6,110 nt of DNA from positions 1 to 6,110 of the forward strand of contig SBGS01000016.1 in assembly GCA_006226555.1 (NCBI GenBank), written 5' to 3'. Position 1 is the stretch's first letter. Each line of letters starts with the position of its first letter. The notes below the pieces were generated by a model, which worked only from the letters and a program-made list of their open reading frames with translations, was not told the origin of the DNA and did not search any database. The DNA comes from Bacteroidota bacterium (GTDB lineage Bacteria > Bacteroidota > Bacteroidia > Flavobacteriales_D > Crocinitomicaceae). Shown in pieces: positions 4,780 through 6,110 of the stretch. The position numbers were made by a program, and so were the translations under genes.

Positions 4780-6110
4780 CTACGATATTGTCCTCCAACC
4801 TCGAAAAGCGCTTTCGTTACCTCACCAAGTGATGCATATTTACACGTATTCATCAGCTCTTCGAACATGTTGCGGTTATTGATCGCGGCCAACTGTACAT
4901 TTCGAATCCCTGTTTGTGCTTCTTCTCCATATGTTTTGTGGAGATTTTTCAACATCTGGATCTGATATTGCTTCTCGTCCTCTGTTGCTCTGATAACTTC
5001 TTGAGGAACAATCGTTGGTGATCCTTTAGAACTTAAGAATGTATTTACACCAATGATCGGGTATTCTCCTGTATGTTTCAAAGTCTCATAGTATAATGAT
5101 TCTTCCTGGATCTTTGAACGCTGGTACATCGTTTCCATCGCTCCTAGCACACCTCCGCGTTCCGTAATACGATCAAACTCCGAAAGAACAGCTTCTTCCA
5201 CAAGGTCTGTCAGTTCTTCGATAATGAAAGCTCCTTGAAGCGGATTCTCGTTTTTAGCCAATCCAAGCTCTCTGTTTATGATCAGCTGAATTGCCATCGC
5301 TCTGCGTACCGATTCCTCAGTTGGCGTAGTGATCGCCTCATCGTAGGCATTCGTGTGCAGTGAGTTACAATTATCATAGATCGCATACAAAGCCTGAAGT
5401 GTTGTTCGGATATCGTTAAAATCGATCTCTTGAGCATGTAACGACCTTCCCGATGTCTGAATATGATACTTCAACATTTGAGCACGTGCATTTGCTCCAT
5501 ACTTTTTAGCAAGTGCCTTCGCCCAAATTCTTCTCGCTACACGACCGATCACTGCATATTCAGGATCTATTCCATTCGAGAAGAAGAACGATAGATTCGG
5601 ACCAAATGCATTAATATCCATACCTCGGCTCAGGTAGTATTCTACGTACGTAAAGCCGTTCGCCAGCGTAAATGCAAGTTGAGTGATCGGGTTCGCACCT
5701 GCCTCAGCAATATGATAACCTGAAATAGATACAGAATAGAAGTTTCTTACACCTTTCTCGATGAAGTACTCCTGAACATCCCCCATTAGTCTTAGTGCAA
5801 ATTCAGTGGAGAAAATACACGTGTTTTGAGCCTGATCTTCTTTTAGAATGTCAGCCTGTACAGTACCTCTTACCTGAGTAAGTGTTTCAGCTTTGATCTT
5901 TTCATAAACATCGATTGGCAAGACCTGATCTCCCGTTACACCAAGAAGCATCAATCCCAGGCCATCGTTACCTTCCGGTAATTCACCATTGTAGCGCGGA
6001 CGTTCAGTACCTTTTGCTTTATATATGGCATTAATTTTATCCTCTACTTCCTTCTCTAATCCATTTGCTTTGATGTACTTCTCACAATTCTGATCGATCG
6101 CTGCATTCAT
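4770..6110 (-). CDS. icmF: Acyl-CoA mutase catalytic domain, C-terminal part of an IcmF-type fused isobutyryl-CoA mutase (5' end missing)
   Basis: This is the last 446 residues of a B12-dependent acyl-CoA mutase. The Met at the window edge is internal: in the family MNAAIDQ directly follows the conserved NGPAP segment, so the gene continues to the right. From that Met, features are RGTVQADILKED (81-92), QNTCIFSTEFALR (95-107), the active-site SGYHIAEAGANP (130-141), QTSGRSLHAQEIDFNDIRT (218-236), NSLHTNAYDEA (249-259) and the C-terminal EVGGQYRRNM. Gln95 occupies the place of the methylmalonyl-CoA mutase arginine (Arg207 in Propionibacterium) that holds the substrate carboxylate; isobutyryl-CoA mutases have Gln there. 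The wording of the motifs also fits IcmF, a fusion of a B12-binding domain, a G-protein chaperone and the mutase domain, about 1,100 residues long. Those N-terminal parts are outside the window, so the fusion is inferred. The expected reaction is isobutyryl-CoA to and from n-butyryl-CoA, or a similar substrate, in the cytoplasm. No intrinsic terminator follows, so transcripts may run into the next gene. Confidence 0.9.
   Translation of the reverse strand: MNAAIDQNCEKYIKANGLEKEVEDKINAIYKAKGTERPRYNGELPEGNDGLGLMLLGVTGDQVLPIDVYEKIKAETLTQVRGTVQADILKEDQAQNTCIFSTEFALRLMGDVQEYFIEKGVRNFYSVSISGYHIAEAGANPITQLAFTLANGFTYVEYYLSRGMDINAFGPNLSFFFSNGIDPEYAVIGRVARRIWAKALAKKYGANARAQMLKYHIQTSGRSLHAQEIDFNDIRTTLQALYAIYDNCNSLHTNAYDEAITTPTEESVRRAMAIQLIINRELGLAKNENPLQGAFIIEELTDLVEEAVLSEFDRITERGGVLGAMETMYQRSKIQEESLYYETLKHTGEYPIIGVNTFLSSKGSPTIVPQEVIRATEDEKQYQIQMLKNLHKTYGEEAQTGIRNVQLAAINNRNMFEELMNTCKYASLGEVTKALFEVGGQYRRNM

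Noticed and set aside
6108..6110. ATG at the right edge as the start of a short mutase
   Set aside because: In acyl-CoA mutases MNAAIDQ is preceded by the conserved NGPAP segment and several hundred residues of barrel, so this Met is internal and the gene is cut by the window.
1..6110. A novel multi-gene system such as defence, secretion or mobile-element cargo
   Set aside because: The genes belong to unrelated, mostly common families in at least two opposed transcription units, and no mobile-element marks, recombinases or defence-type domains are visible.

Overview
The window looks like chromosomal DNA from a member of the Bacteroidota, most likely a marine or environmental Flavobacteriales-type organism. 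Four things point there: a surface protein ending in a gliding-motility/type IX secretion (CHU_C, type B) sorting domain with SprB-like repeats; Bacteroidota-style promoters (TAnnTTTG at -7, TTTG near -33); the absence of clear Shine-Dalgarno sequences; and a mutase fragment of the large fused IcmF type that is common in this phylum. Every strong ORF is explained by a gene and the longest gap between genes is 81 bases. I see no tRNA, rRNA, insertion sequence, CRISPR array or attachment site.

Layout. Positions 1-1647 (+) hold the C-terminal 548 residues of a large secreted repeat protein whose 5' end lies outside the window. It is closed by a strong intrinsic terminator (1649-1678). A Bacteroidota-type promoter (1684-1714) then leads into a probable two-gene operon on the + strand: a DUF4197 lipoprotein (1729-2466) and, 5 nt later, a uridine-phosphorylase-type nucleoside phosphorylase (2472-3335). 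From the other side three genes run on the - strand: the 3' part of an icmF-type acyl-CoA mutase (4770 to beyond 6110), a small exported protein of unknown function (4093-4686) with its own good promoter, and cutC (3332-4030). The two gene sets converge at 3332-3335, where the phosphorylase and cutC stop codons overlap in a TTAA palindrome with no terminator between them.

How the genes relate. The adhesin-like protein is a transcriptionally separate unit. The phosphorylase is a nucleoside-salvage enzyme and the mutase rearranges branched/linear C4 acyl-CoAs. CutC, the DUF4197 lipoprotein and the small exported protein have no firmly known function. I see no evidence that these genes form one pathway; the region looks like ordinary housekeeping and cell-surface gene content. 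I did not find an undescribed multi-gene system. The points most worth a second look are the unknown exported protein, which shows an internal duplication resembling degenerate parvulin folds, its near-leaderless promoter, and the DUF4197-phosphorylase pairing.
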